Source of the DNA: an uncultured Eubacteriales bacterium
GTDB lineage: Bacteria; Bacillota; Clostridia; Christensenellales; Borkfalkiaceae
Length of the DNA: 6,165 nucleotides
Reading direction: 5' to 3'
Assembly (NCBI GenBank): GCA_958405585.1
Contig: CATYEP010000115.1
Coordinates: 1-6,165, forward strand
Made by a program: the position numbers and the translations under genes. Each line of letters starts with the position of its first letter. Positions within the stretch are counted from its first letter, which is position 1. Below the pieces are notes generated by a model. It was not told the origin of the DNA. It saw nothing but the letters and a program-made list of their open reading frames with translations, and searched no databases. Shown piece by piece: positions 1 through 5,617 of this stretch.

Positions 1-45
1 CATCGTACCGATCGCTTTTCCGCTTGCATGCAATACTGTTTTCAT
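1..45 (-). CDS. 5' end of an unidentified gene, cut by the left edge
   Basis: An open frame starts with ATG at 45 and runs to base 1 without a stop, giving MKTVLHASGKAIGTM. A second in-frame ATG lies two codons upstream, at 51. I prefer the one at 45 because the purine-rich GAAGAG (52-57) is 6 bases from it but touches the ATG at 51. The strongest support is upstream: a leftward promoter with TTGACA at 102-107 and an extended -10 at 79-84 would begin a transcript near base 72, leaving a short leader of about 20-27 bases. Only 15 residues are visible, so no family can be assigned. A palindrome over the -10 suggests that the gene is repressed, perhaps by its own product. Confidence 0.55.
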   Translation of the reverse strand, partial: MKTVLHASGKAIGTM

Positions 46-66
46 TTGCATCTCTTCTTTTATATT

Positions 67-84
67 TATCGTATCGATACGATA
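67..84. promoter_or_regulatory. 18-bp perfect palindrome, probable operator
   Basis: TATCGTATCGATACGATA is its own reverse complement over all 18 bases. It contains the -10 hexamer of the leftward promoter (79-84) and extends over the expected transcription start. A dimeric repressor bound here would block RNA polymerase directly. A related sequence, ATCGTACCGAT, lies at 2-12 inside the first codons of the downstream gene and matches 10 of 11 bases of the left half (68-78), so a second weaker site is possible. The binding protein is unknown. A recombinase or partition site is an alternative reading. Confidence 0.6.
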
Positions 85-107
85 CCACACTTTTTGCGTT
101 TTGTCAA
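79..107 (-). promoter_or_regulatory. Leftward sigma-A type promoter with extended -10
   Basis: Read on the minus strand, the -35 is a perfect TTGACA (102-107). A 17-base spacer follows, then TATCGT (79-84), which matches the -10 consensus at four of six positions. TGG directly before it gives the TGn extended -10 motif. The leader then leads to the partial gene at the left edge. The -10 is entirely inside the palindrome at 67-84, which suggests a repressible promoter. Confidence 0.7.
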
Positions 108-128
108 GCCTCTTTCCCAAATTTTTTT

Positions 129-152
129 GAAAAGGCGGGTTTCCCGCTTTTC
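129..152. terminator. Hairpin terminator, best tail in the rightward direction
   Basis: The core stem GCGGG/CCCGC has a TTT loop. It is extended by AAAA/TTTT and a G-C pair past one bulged G (134). On the plus strand it is followed by TTTTT (153-157), a good U-tail for rightward transcription, although no rightward gene is seen here. Read leftward, the stem is followed by CTTTTC and then an A-run, a weaker tail that could still end transcripts from the DUF6291-like gene before the promoter at 79-107. It may act in both directions. Confidence 0.5.
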
Positions 153-176
153 TTTTTGCGGAAAGCAAAATCCGTC

Positions 177-200
177 GAAAGTGGGAATTATCCCACTTTC
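177..200. repeat. Perfect 10-bp inverted repeat with 4-base loop
   Basis: GAAAGTGGGA (177-186) pairs perfectly with TCCCACTTTC (191-200) around a loop of ATTA. It begins one base after the stop codon of a possible 15-codon ORF (202-249) and lies about 55 bases beyond the DUF6291-like gene. No strong T-run follows on either strand: leftward the next bases are GACGGATTTTGC. It is therefore either a weak terminator acting with the hairpin at 129-152, an mRNA 3' end stabiliser, or a protein-binding site. Confidence 0.55.
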
Positions 201-201
201 C

Positions 202-249
202 TTAACCTGCTTCCTTTTTTGGGCAAAATCGTACCACCTCCCCGTTCAT
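202..249 (-). CDS. Possible 15-codon ORF after the DUF6291-like gene
   Basis: ATG at 249, six bases after the stop of the preceding gene, opens MNGEVVRFCPKKEAG and closes with TAA at 202-204. An AAGGG lies about 9 bases before the ATG, at the end of the upstream coding region, and could serve as a ribosome site coupled to termination of that gene. A perfect hairpin starts immediately after the stop. The peptide is short and basic with one cysteine, and I do not recognise it. Chance is a serious alternative at this length. A strong GGAGG also lies inside this frame but leads only to a 12-codon TTG frame. Confidence 0.2.
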   Translation of the reverse strand: MNGEVVRFCPKKEAG

Positions 250-255
250 TTTTGC

Positions 256-996
256 TTACCCTTTTTGACCATATTTTTGTTCATACCGTTTTATAAGACG
301 GTAAATATCGCACTCTCTTTGCAGATCTATGTCTCTCCCTAACTTTGTAGCAACGTCTGACCAATCCAGCGTCGTTTTATACCGCTCTGCACTTCCGAAC
401 AAGTCTCCCTGCAAATCGGAATGCGCGCTTCTGAATTGCTCATAAGTCAGAGGCAGCGGGGATACTTCCTCCGCGGAACTTTCTTGTGTAGGGAAATCAT
501 TCTTCAATATACTATCCGTTTTCACGGTCGATACCTTGCGCTTTTTGCTTATTCCTCCCTTACTTCCGCTGCTCTTTCGTTTTTTGGAAGTATCCATCTT
601 TAACCTGCAAATGTTGAAGTATCCCTGCATGCTCACATCCTTAAACCGCGGCTCTGTCCCTTGGAACATATAGCCGCAAATTGCCTTGACAAACGCACCC
701 AACTCATTTCCCTTCAATAACTTCATTGCATCAAAATACGTTTCATAGAACGTAAAATGCTCCGAACGAAGGTTATACCTCTTGAGCGACCTGCCGCTGC
801 TTTCTGCCTCCTTAATCTCTGCAAGCATGTCCACAATGTTGTTCCAGTAAAAACGTTCTTTATCGTTCAACTCTTTTTCCGGCAGCTTGTCCTCAAACTC
901 GTACTCGCATATCCGCATTGCAAACTTGCCCGCATCCGTATCGTTCATTCCGTCTAGAATGTCCGAATACAGCTTGTAAAATGTAAATTGCTTCAA
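256..996 (-). CDS. DUF6291-like protein with two tandem units
   Basis: A 246-residue soluble protein of unknown function. Residues 4-58 (FTFYKLYSDILDGMND...) and 81-135 (FTFYETYFDAMKLLKGN...) resemble each other and the DUF6291 family, which occurs in Firmicutes prophages and mobile elements. Each unit has the FTFY-x-x-Y-x-D opening, a helix ending in an I-C-x-Y-x-F segment, and a W/F-containing helix. The second unit is followed by the basic Ser/Gly/Lys linker typical of the family (139-155, SKGG). The C-terminal part (180-246) is polar and ends in basic helices. The start is TTG at 996, chosen because AGGAGG (1004-1009) lies exactly 7 bases upstream and the first unit begins at residue 4. 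No usable ATG precedes the first unit. A terminator upstream (1160-1196) means that it has its own promoter or leader in 1010-1160. The family assignment is from memory of its pattern. A role in replication or accessory DNA metabolism would be only a guess. Confidence 0.85.
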   Translation of the reverse strand: MKQFTFYKLYSDILDGMNDTDAGKFAMRICEYEFEDKLPEKELNDKERFYWNNIVDMLAEIKEAESSGRSLKRYNLRSEHFTFYETYFDAMKLLKGNELGAFVKAICGYMFQGTEPRFKDVSMQGYFNICRLKMDTSKKRKSSGSKGGISKKRKVSTVKTDSILKNDFPTQESSAEEVSPLPLTYEQFRSAHSDLQGDLFGSAERYKTTLDWSDVATKLGRDIDLQRECDIYRLIKRYEQKYGQKG

Positions 997-1003
997 TCCT
1001 TCT

Positions 1004-1009
1004 CCTCCT
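1004..1009 (-). promoter_or_regulatory. Shine-Dalgarno site that decides a TTG start
   Basis: AGGAGG on the minus strand, with A-rich sequence upstream and 7 bases to the TTG at 996. Its quality and spacing are why the non-ATG start of the DUF6291-like gene is accepted. Confidence 0.85.
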
Positions 1010-1013
1010 TTTT

Positions 1014-1067
1014 TTATTTTGCCGATGTTTTACGGCGCTTCGGCTTTGCCCTATCTTGCTACTTCAT
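1014..1067 (-). other. Leader minigene ATG-AAG-TAG, or remnant of a small ORF
   Basis: An ideal Shine-Dalgarno, GGAGGTGA (1071-1078), sits 6 bases (counted from GGAGG) before ATG at 1067, but the frame reads only Met-Lys before TAG at 1059-1061. If that TAG is ignored, the same frame continues for 14 more sense codons (QDRAKPKRRKTSAK) and stops with TAA at 1014-1016, just before the Shine-Dalgarno of the next gene. It may therefore be a two-codon regulatory minigene, a small basic protein gene broken by a nonsense mutation, or a ribosome loading site. GTG at 1073 in another frame gives a 7-codon peptide, but it overlaps the Shine-Dalgarno. TAG is a normal stop here (hsdR and the DUF2971 gene end with it), so readthrough is unlikely. 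Confidence 0.35.
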
Positions 1068-1126
1068 TTTTCACCTCCATAATCTATCTTTCGGGAAACA
1101 TTCAATTTTTCCTCTCATATAACATC

Positions 1127-1138
1127 GTGAAATTTCAC
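1127..1138. repeat. 12-bp perfect palindrome in the leader region
   Basis: GTGAAATTTCAC is fully self-complementary. It lies between the terminator of the winged-helix gene and the leader of the DUF6291-like gene, next to an AT-rich TTATATG (1116-1122) that could be a leftward -10, although no good -35 is spaced for it. It could be an operator for that unmapped promoter. At 12 bp chance cannot be excluded. Confidence 0.35.
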
Positions 1139-1159
1139 CCTACTAACTTTGACGTTTTT

Positions 1160-1196
1160 AAAAAAAAGATAGCCGAGCATCTCTGCTCGGCTATCT
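1160..1196 (-). terminator. Rho-independent terminator of the winged-helix gene
   Basis: Minus-strand GATAGCCGAGCA pairs with TGCTCGGCTATC over 12 perfect base pairs around a 4-base loop (1180-1183), with one further A-T pair at the base. It is followed leftward by eight T (1160-1167). It starts 11 bases after the stop codon of the winged-helix gene at 1207. It separates that gene from the DUF6291-like gene. Confidence 0.93.
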
Positions 1197-1206
1197 GAAG
1201 TCCTAT

Positions 1207-2214
1207 TTATTTACTTGCAAACTCCCCGTGAATGATCAAATTCTCCTCTCTGTCGTCGTCTTCCGCATCCCACACAAAATAAAGATAATTTTCTCCCCAA
1301 TACTTAAACTGTGCATAAGTTTCCTTTGTTCTGAGATTAAAAATGGTTATCTTTGGATTATCCTCGCTTCCTTCTAACACCCCTCCGAACGGAATCCCGA
1401 ACAGTGTGAAGGCAATCTCACGTTCAGCAAAATCAATTTTGAATTTCTTTGTTCCGTCGGAAGACAATTCTCCGGGGCGGCTGTCATACAGCTCTCCTGT
1501 CTTATAGTTGATCCTTATATACTCAGCCGGCGTCTCTTTCCCGTCCTTTTTCGATATAAAATGACGATACCTGATCGCAAGATACTTTGGATTTCTGATA
1601 CAGGCAGACTCATCTTTCTTAAAATGTTCTAGATATCTCCCTCGCGTTTCCCGACGATGACTTTTTGAAATGTACAAATCCTGCAAGTCAAAATATCCCT
1701 TGTTCTTGTAGCTGTACTCCTCCCAATCCCAATCACGAAAACCAGCCCTGTTTTTGACATCGTAAAGCATTCCTATCGTCAACCCCGAGCCAAACTTTTC
1801 GACAGGTGGGCCGATATACCGATAAGAATTATGCCTCTGCTTTCCATTCTCGTCGAACGTCGGTTGAACATCGATCAGCCCTTCATCCTTCAAACGCCTC
1901 ATGAGCAACTGGATCGTGCGTTTGGACACGGCAAGTTTATTGGCAAGAACATCTAAACTTATCGGCTTTCCGTTCCGGCGGATAATATAGTTTACGACCA
2001 TCTCTCGCCGCTCTTCAGGCGTTGCCTTTCGCATCAGAAACTGCGGTGGAGAGTAATTATAATTATTGTTGTAATACACGGGATTTTCGATCTCCACAAA
2101 ACCGAATTTGTTCTTGTGGACTGTCATATCCCCAGGCTCACCGAGAGTATGCTTATTGTGCCTTTTCCTCTTCTTTGTCTTTTCTCCCCCTGTTCCACAG
2201 TTGCCTTTTTCCAT
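1207..2214 (-). CDS. Winged-helix DNA-binding protein, putative regulator
   Basis: A 335-residue protein with a basic N-terminus (KTKKRKRH, residues 12-19), an Asn/Tyr-rich stretch (48-54), and a winged helix at about 65-135. The first helix is EERREMVVNYIIRR, a second segment is SLDVLANKLAV, the recognition helix is SKRTIQLLMRRLKDEGLI, and the wing is a beta-hairpin ending in YRYIGPP. Residues 140-335 are rich in aromatic and charged residues and match no domain I can name. A ligand-sensing or nucleic-acid-binding role would be inference. There is no signal peptide or membrane segment. The start at 2214 is chosen because GGAG (2221-2224) lies 6 bases before this ATG and a consensus promoter ends just upstream. 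The open frame to 2328 would be translated from inside that promoter. A start at M30 (2127) is a weaker alternative. The gene stands alone between the hsdR terminator and its own terminator. A phage or plasmid replication initiator with a winged helix is a possible alternative. Confidence 0.85.
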   Translation of the reverse strand: MEKGNCGTGGEKTKKRKRHNKHTLGEPGDMTVHKNKFGFVEIENPVYYNNNYNYSPPQFLMRKATPEERREMVVNYIIRRNGKPISLDVLANKLAVSKRTIQLLMRRLKDEGLIDVQPTFDENGKQRHNSYRYIGPPVEKFGSGLTIGMLYDVKNRAGFRDWDWEEYSYKNKGYFDLQDLYISKSHRRETRGRYLEHFKKDESACIRNPKYLAIRYRHFISKKDGKETPAEYIRINYKTGELYDSRPGELSSDGTKKFKIDFAEREIAFTLFGIPFGGVLEGSEDNPKITIFNLRTKETYAQFKYWGENYLYFVWDAEDDDREENLIIHGEFASK

Positions 2215-2245
2215 TCCCCTCTCCAAAACACGAACATTTGTTTGT

Positions 2246-2274
2246 ATTATAGCACGAGAAAATTTATTTGTCAA
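2246..2274 (-). promoter_or_regulatory. Consensus sigma-A promoter of the winged-helix gene
   Basis: On the minus strand, TTGACA (2269-2274), a 17-base spacer and TATAAT (2246-2251) match both hexamers perfectly. Transcription would start near 2239, leaving a leader of about 25 bases before ATG at 2214. No clear palindrome overlaps it, so control by repression is not evident from the sequence. It also fixes the gene start, because longer readings of the frame would translate through the promoter. Confidence 0.93.
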
Positions 2275-2352
2275 GAGAGCTGAAGCCGAAAATATCACCA
2301 CGTACACTTTTGACAACTCTTCGACCAAATCTGTTCTAATCTTCTAAATTGC

Positions 2353-2383
2353 AAAAGCCGTGCAGAAAACTGCAACGGCTTTT
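2353..2383 (-). terminator. Hairpin terminator after hsdR, probably bidirectional
   Basis: AAAAGCCGTGCAG (2353-2365) pairs with CTGCAACGGCTTTT (2370-2383) around an AAAA loop, with one unpaired A (2374 or 2375). It lies 58 bases past the hsdR stop. The A- and T-runs that form the base of the stem supply a T tract in both directions, the usual layout of a bidirectional terminator. Leftward, the tail is TTTTGCAATTT. It should end the restriction operon before the promoter of the winged-helix gene. Confidence 0.75.
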
Positions 2384-2441
2384 AAAAACACTTCCACATT
2401 AAATCGTTATCAACCTTGGTCTAATTTTTCTAAAGTAGGTT

Positions 2442-5400
2442 CTACTCCGCAAATTTTCTGAAATTAACAGCTTGCGCGAGGACCTCCTTATACACCTCAT
2501 CGACGGTGACGGGCGGATAATGATAATCTGCCAATTTCAAAATGATATTGACCTTAAATTCCGCTTTGATATCATCACGAGCAGACCATGCTGCATATTT
2601 TGCTTTATCATCTACAATCGCCTTGATGTCTTTCGCTAAATTTAAAAGGCTTTCCTCGCCGTATTTTTCGATATATTCATCATAGAAGTTATACTTTTTC
2701 GCCACAGCTTCAAGAATATCGAAAAACGCCTTTTCTTCAAAAGAAATATGAAGTGCCTCAAAAGACATCTTGTCTTTTCCCAAATCTTCTAAAAGCTTTT
2801 TGAGCTGTTCTGCGACCTCATCCAAAACTTCATTGGCAAAAGCCTTGTCCTTGCGGCGCGCATTGTACATATCGACAATCGCATTCATTCTCTCGGTAAA
2901 ATCTACTCCTTTGATTCGATTTACCTTACGATAATCCTCGATTGCACGGCGCAAAAGCCTCTGCAAAAGCTTTATCTTCGTGTTAATGAGCGGAATGCGG
3001 TTGATTCGTTCAATATACTCATCGCTGAAGATATCCTGTTCAAGCCGAGGCGTATCCTTTTCAACGGTAAACACCTCCGACACACCTTCCGCCTGAATCG
3101 CCTCCTCAATGAGTTTAGAAACACGCTGATTCATCTGCTCTGTATCTGGCGCATTGCCTTTGGTTAATTTGAAAAGAACAGACCTCACTGCAAGATAAAA
3201 ATGAATTTTATCCCTTTCGGAATCCGTAAGCTCATCCCCACCGCTGCATAAATTGTATGCGTCTTTCAGGCGTTTAACGAGCGCCATAAACCGATCTTCC
3301 AACTCTTTAGAAAACTGCACAAATTCCACGGCATGATTGAGGCAATCCAACTGTTCGGTTGGCGTCCCCTCAAAAAACGGTTTTTCGTTGAACGTCTTGA
3401 AAATCCCATCCAAAATTTCAAGCGTATCTCGCACGATCACAACAGACTTTCCGATTTCTTCCAAATCGTTTTCCTTATAATCGGTGTAAATGCGAAGCGC
3501 TTTGTTCATGCTGTTCTTGATACCGATATAATCGACAATGAGCCCCTTGTCTTTTCCTTTACATACGCGATTAACTCTGGAAATCGTCTGTATGAGCGTA
3601 TGCTGTTGGACGGGCTTGTCTATGTACATTGTATCCAGCTCTGGCACGTCAAATCCCGTCAGCCACATATCCACGACAATGGCAATTTTGAAATTTGACT
3701 TGACTTTTTTAAACTGCCTGTCCAACTCTTTTTTATAGTCATCCGTTCCCAGAAGATTCCACAAATCTTTCGGATCGTCTTTGGAACGCGTCATGACAAG
3801 ATTGAGCTTTGCGATCGGTTTGATCTCTTTACGCTCTTTTTCGGTCAGAACTACCCTTTCATCCGCCTCGCGCAGCTTCGTCCATTCCGGACGGATCTCC
3901 TCAATCAAACGATATAATTTATATGCGATCTGACGATTTGCGCAAACAAACATCGCCTTGCCACACACGGTAGCTCCTTCTGCAACGCGTTTTTCATAGT
4001 GCGCGACAAAATCTTTTGCTATTGCTCTAAGTCTGTCGGGGTCGCCTAAAATGACGTCCAGATGCGCGATCGCCTTTTTACTCTCCTCGACCTGATTCTC
4101 ATTCGCGCCTTCCTCGGCGCACTGAATGTAATACGCCTCGATCTCTTCCAGCTTATTTTTATCAAGCGTAACTTTTGCCGCACGCCCCTCGTACACAAGA
4201 TTGACGGTGATTCCGTCTTTGACCGATTCCGTCATCGTATACTTGGAAACGACAGGTCCGAATACGTCGATCGTGGCATCGATCGGCGTACCCGTAAAAC
4301 CGACATACGTCGCATTCGGAAGCGAATCGTGCAAGTATTTTGCAAAACCGAATTTCTTTTCCACTCCGTTTTCTGAAACGCGTACCTTTTGTTCGAGATT
4401 TACTTGCGAACGGTGCGCCTCGTCCGAAATACAGATAATGTTTGTCCTGTCCGAAAGGAGCTGTGTATCCTCTGTAAATTTCTGAATAGTAGTGAGATAT
4501 ACACCTCCGCTTGCCCTGCCCTGCAATTTTTCACGAAGTTTTACACGCGATTCAATACTTTCCACCGTATTGTCGCCGATAAATTTTTTGGCATTGCAAA
4601 ACGTTGCCGAAAGCTGCGTATCGAGATCGGTCCTGTCTGTAATAAGGACAATGGTCGGACTTCTGAAAAACTCACTCCGCATGAGCATGCGCGTCAAAAA
4701 AAGCATGGTGAAACTTTTTCCGCAACCCGTTGCGCCGAAATAAGTACCACCCTTACCGTCTCCTTCCGGCTTTTGATGAAGTTTTATGTTTTCCAAGAGT
4801 TTTGTTGCCGCAAAGTATTGCGGATAGCGGCAAACGACTTTCGATTCGTTTTGCGACTGATCGGGGAAGAAAATAAAATCTTTGATGACGGCAAGCAACC
4901 TGTCTTTACGGAACAACCCTTTTACCATCGAATACAGAGAATTGATCCCGTCCATTTCCGTTTCGCCGTCCTCGATCTTGCGCCAAGCGTAAAAATAATC
5001 GTACTCAGCAAACAGGGAACCGTATTTATTGTTGACTCCGTCGCTGATGACAACAAAAGCGTTGTATTTGAACAAATCGGGAATATCGCGGGTATATCGT
5101 ACCGTTAGCTGTTCATAAGCATTAAAAATGGTCGCGTTTTCGCGCGTCGCGCTTTTGAACTCGATCACAACGAGCGGCAAGCCGTTGATAAACACCACCG
5201 CATCAGGAATGCGCAAGCACTCCATGCCCTGCACTTCAAACTGATTGATAACTTTAAAGATGTTGCTCTGCGGATTTTCAAAATCGATCAGACGAATGAA
5301 CAAATCCTTTTTAAGCTTGTCCTCACGGCGGAAAATAAAGCCCTCCGTAATTTTATGGAGCATTTCGCGGTTGGCGTCATACAGCGGATCATGGGAAGAT

Positions 5401-5600
5401 CGCACCAAAGACAAGATGATACTGTCCGCTTCCGTTTCCGTCATGGCATCCGTCGAATAACGCGACAAAAGATATGCTTTCAAATCATCACGCAAAAGCA
5501 CATCTGAAGTCTGACGAAGCAAACTTTCTCCGTTTATGTATTCATACCCCTCTTGCCCGAACAACTCCATGACAGACAATTCAAGTTGAGATTCGTTCAT
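2442..5600 (-). CDS. hsdR: Type I restriction enzyme, restriction/translocation subunit HsdR
   Basis: A complete 1052-residue subunit of normal family length. In complex with HsdM and HsdS it translocates DNA with ATP and cuts unmodified DNA far from the recognition site. The N-terminal PD-(D/E)xK nuclease shows D133, E147 and K149 (IPDAV ... VVIEFKS), with Q164 and Y169 just downstream in the place of the RecB-like Q...Y motif. The SF2 helicase motor shows Walker A GATGCGKS (289-296), motif Ia ITDRTDLDTQL (320-330), DEAH in ISDEAHRSQ (391-399), FTGTP (435-439), DMWLTGFDVPELD (644-656) and motif VI QTISRVNR (671-678). The C-terminal part (about 760-1050) is helical, as in the HsdR C-terminal domain (DUF3387 type). 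No frameshift or missing catalytic residue is seen, so it should be active. The start at 5600 is chosen because AGAGG (5606-5610) lies 5 bases upstream. A start at 5657 would overlap the DUF2971 gene. It lies 17 bases after that gene, presumably in one operon. hsdM and hsdS must lie outside the window. Confidence 0.97.
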   Translation of the reverse strand: MNESQLELSVMELFGQEGYEYINGESLLRQTSDVLLRDDLKAYLLSRYSTDAMTETEADSIILSLVRSSHDPLYDANREMLHKITEGFIFRREDKLKKDLFIRLIDFENPQSNIFKVINQFEVQGMECLRIPDAVVFINGLPLVVIEFKSATRENATIFNAYEQLTVRYTRDIPDLFKYNAFVVISDGVNNKYGSLFAEYDYFYAWRKIEDGETEMDGINSLYSMVKGLFRKDRLLAVIKDFIFFPDQSQNESKVVCRYPQYFAATKLLENIKLHQKPEGDGKGGTYFGATGCGKSFTMLFLTRMLMRSEFFRSPTIVLITDRTDLDTQLSATFCNAKKFIGDNTVESIESRVKLREKLQGRASGGVYLTTIQKFTEDTQLLSDRTNIICISDEAHRSQVNLEQKVRVSENGVEKKFGFAKYLHDSLPNATYVGFTGTPIDATIDVFGPVVSKYTMTESVKDGITVNLVYEGRAAKVTLDKNKLEEIEAYYIQCAEEGANENQVEESKKAIAHLDVILGDPDRLRAIAKDFVAHYEKRVAEGATVCGKAMFVCANRQIAYKLYRLIEEIRPEWTKLREADERVVLTEKERKEIKPIAKLNLVMTRSKDDPKDLWNLLGTDDYKKELDRQFKKVKSNFKIAIVVDMWLTGFDVPELDTMYIDKPVQQHTLIQTISRVNRVCKGKDKGLIVDYIGIKNSMNKALRIYTDYKENDLEEIGKSVVIVRDTLEILDGIFKTFNEKPFFEGTPTEQLDCLNHAVEFVQFSKELEDRFMALVKRLKDAYNLCSGGDELTDSERDKIHFYLAVRSVLFKLTKGNAPDTEQMNQRVSKLIEEAIQAEGVSEVFTVEKDTPRLEQDIFSDEYIERINRIPLINTKIKLLQRLLRRAIEDYRKVNRIKGVDFTERMNAIVDMYNARRKDKAFANEVLDEVAEQLKKLLEDLGKDKMSFEALHISFEEKAFFDILEAVAKKYNFYDEYIEKYGEESLLNLAKDIKAIVDDKAKYAAWSARDDIKAEFKVNIILKLADYHYPPVTVDEVYKEVLAQAVNFRKFAE

Positions 5601-5604
5601 AATT

Positions 5605-5611
5605 TCCTCTC
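5605..5611 (-). promoter_or_regulatory. Ribosome binding site fixing the hsdR start
   Basis: Minus-strand GAGAGGA lies in the 17-base gap between the DUF2971 stop and ATG at 5600, with about 5 bases to the start codon. It supports the MNESQLELSV start over the longer frame from 5657, which would lie inside the end of the DUF2971 gene. Confidence 0.75.
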
Positions 5612-5617
5612 TTATTT

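Noticed and set aside
68..235. ATCGTACC-like short repeats at 2, 68-83 and 228 as an iteron or attachment array
   Set aside because: Only the palindrome and its 10 of 11 copy at 2-12 stand out. The copy at 228 shares just 8 bases, spacing is irregular, and no replication or integrase gene is present to support an origin or attachment site.
24..342. Two overlapping plus-strand frames of 90 and 104 codons near the left edge
   Set aside because: They are rich in Phe and Leu because of T-rich DNA, run through hairpins and the leftward promoter, overlap each other in different frames and have no ribosome sites.
1059..1061. TAG recoded as an amino acid, joining the minigene to its downstream codons
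   Set aside because: TAG ends both hsdR and the DUF2971 gene at sensible positions, so there is no sign of stop-codon reassignment in this genome.
2215..2328. 38-residue N-terminal extension of the winged-helix protein with a hydrophobic stretch that looks like a signal peptide
   Set aside because: The extension is encoded by DNA that contains a perfect TTGACA-17-TATAAT promoter, and a good Shine-Dalgarno precedes the internal ATG at 2214. The transcript would not include the extension.
4389..5108. Long plus-strand open frame of 239 codons opposite hsdR
   Set aside because: It lies wholly antisense to the conserved nuclease and helicase part of hsdR, shows no recognisable protein pattern and lacks a ribosome site. 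It is a shadow frame.
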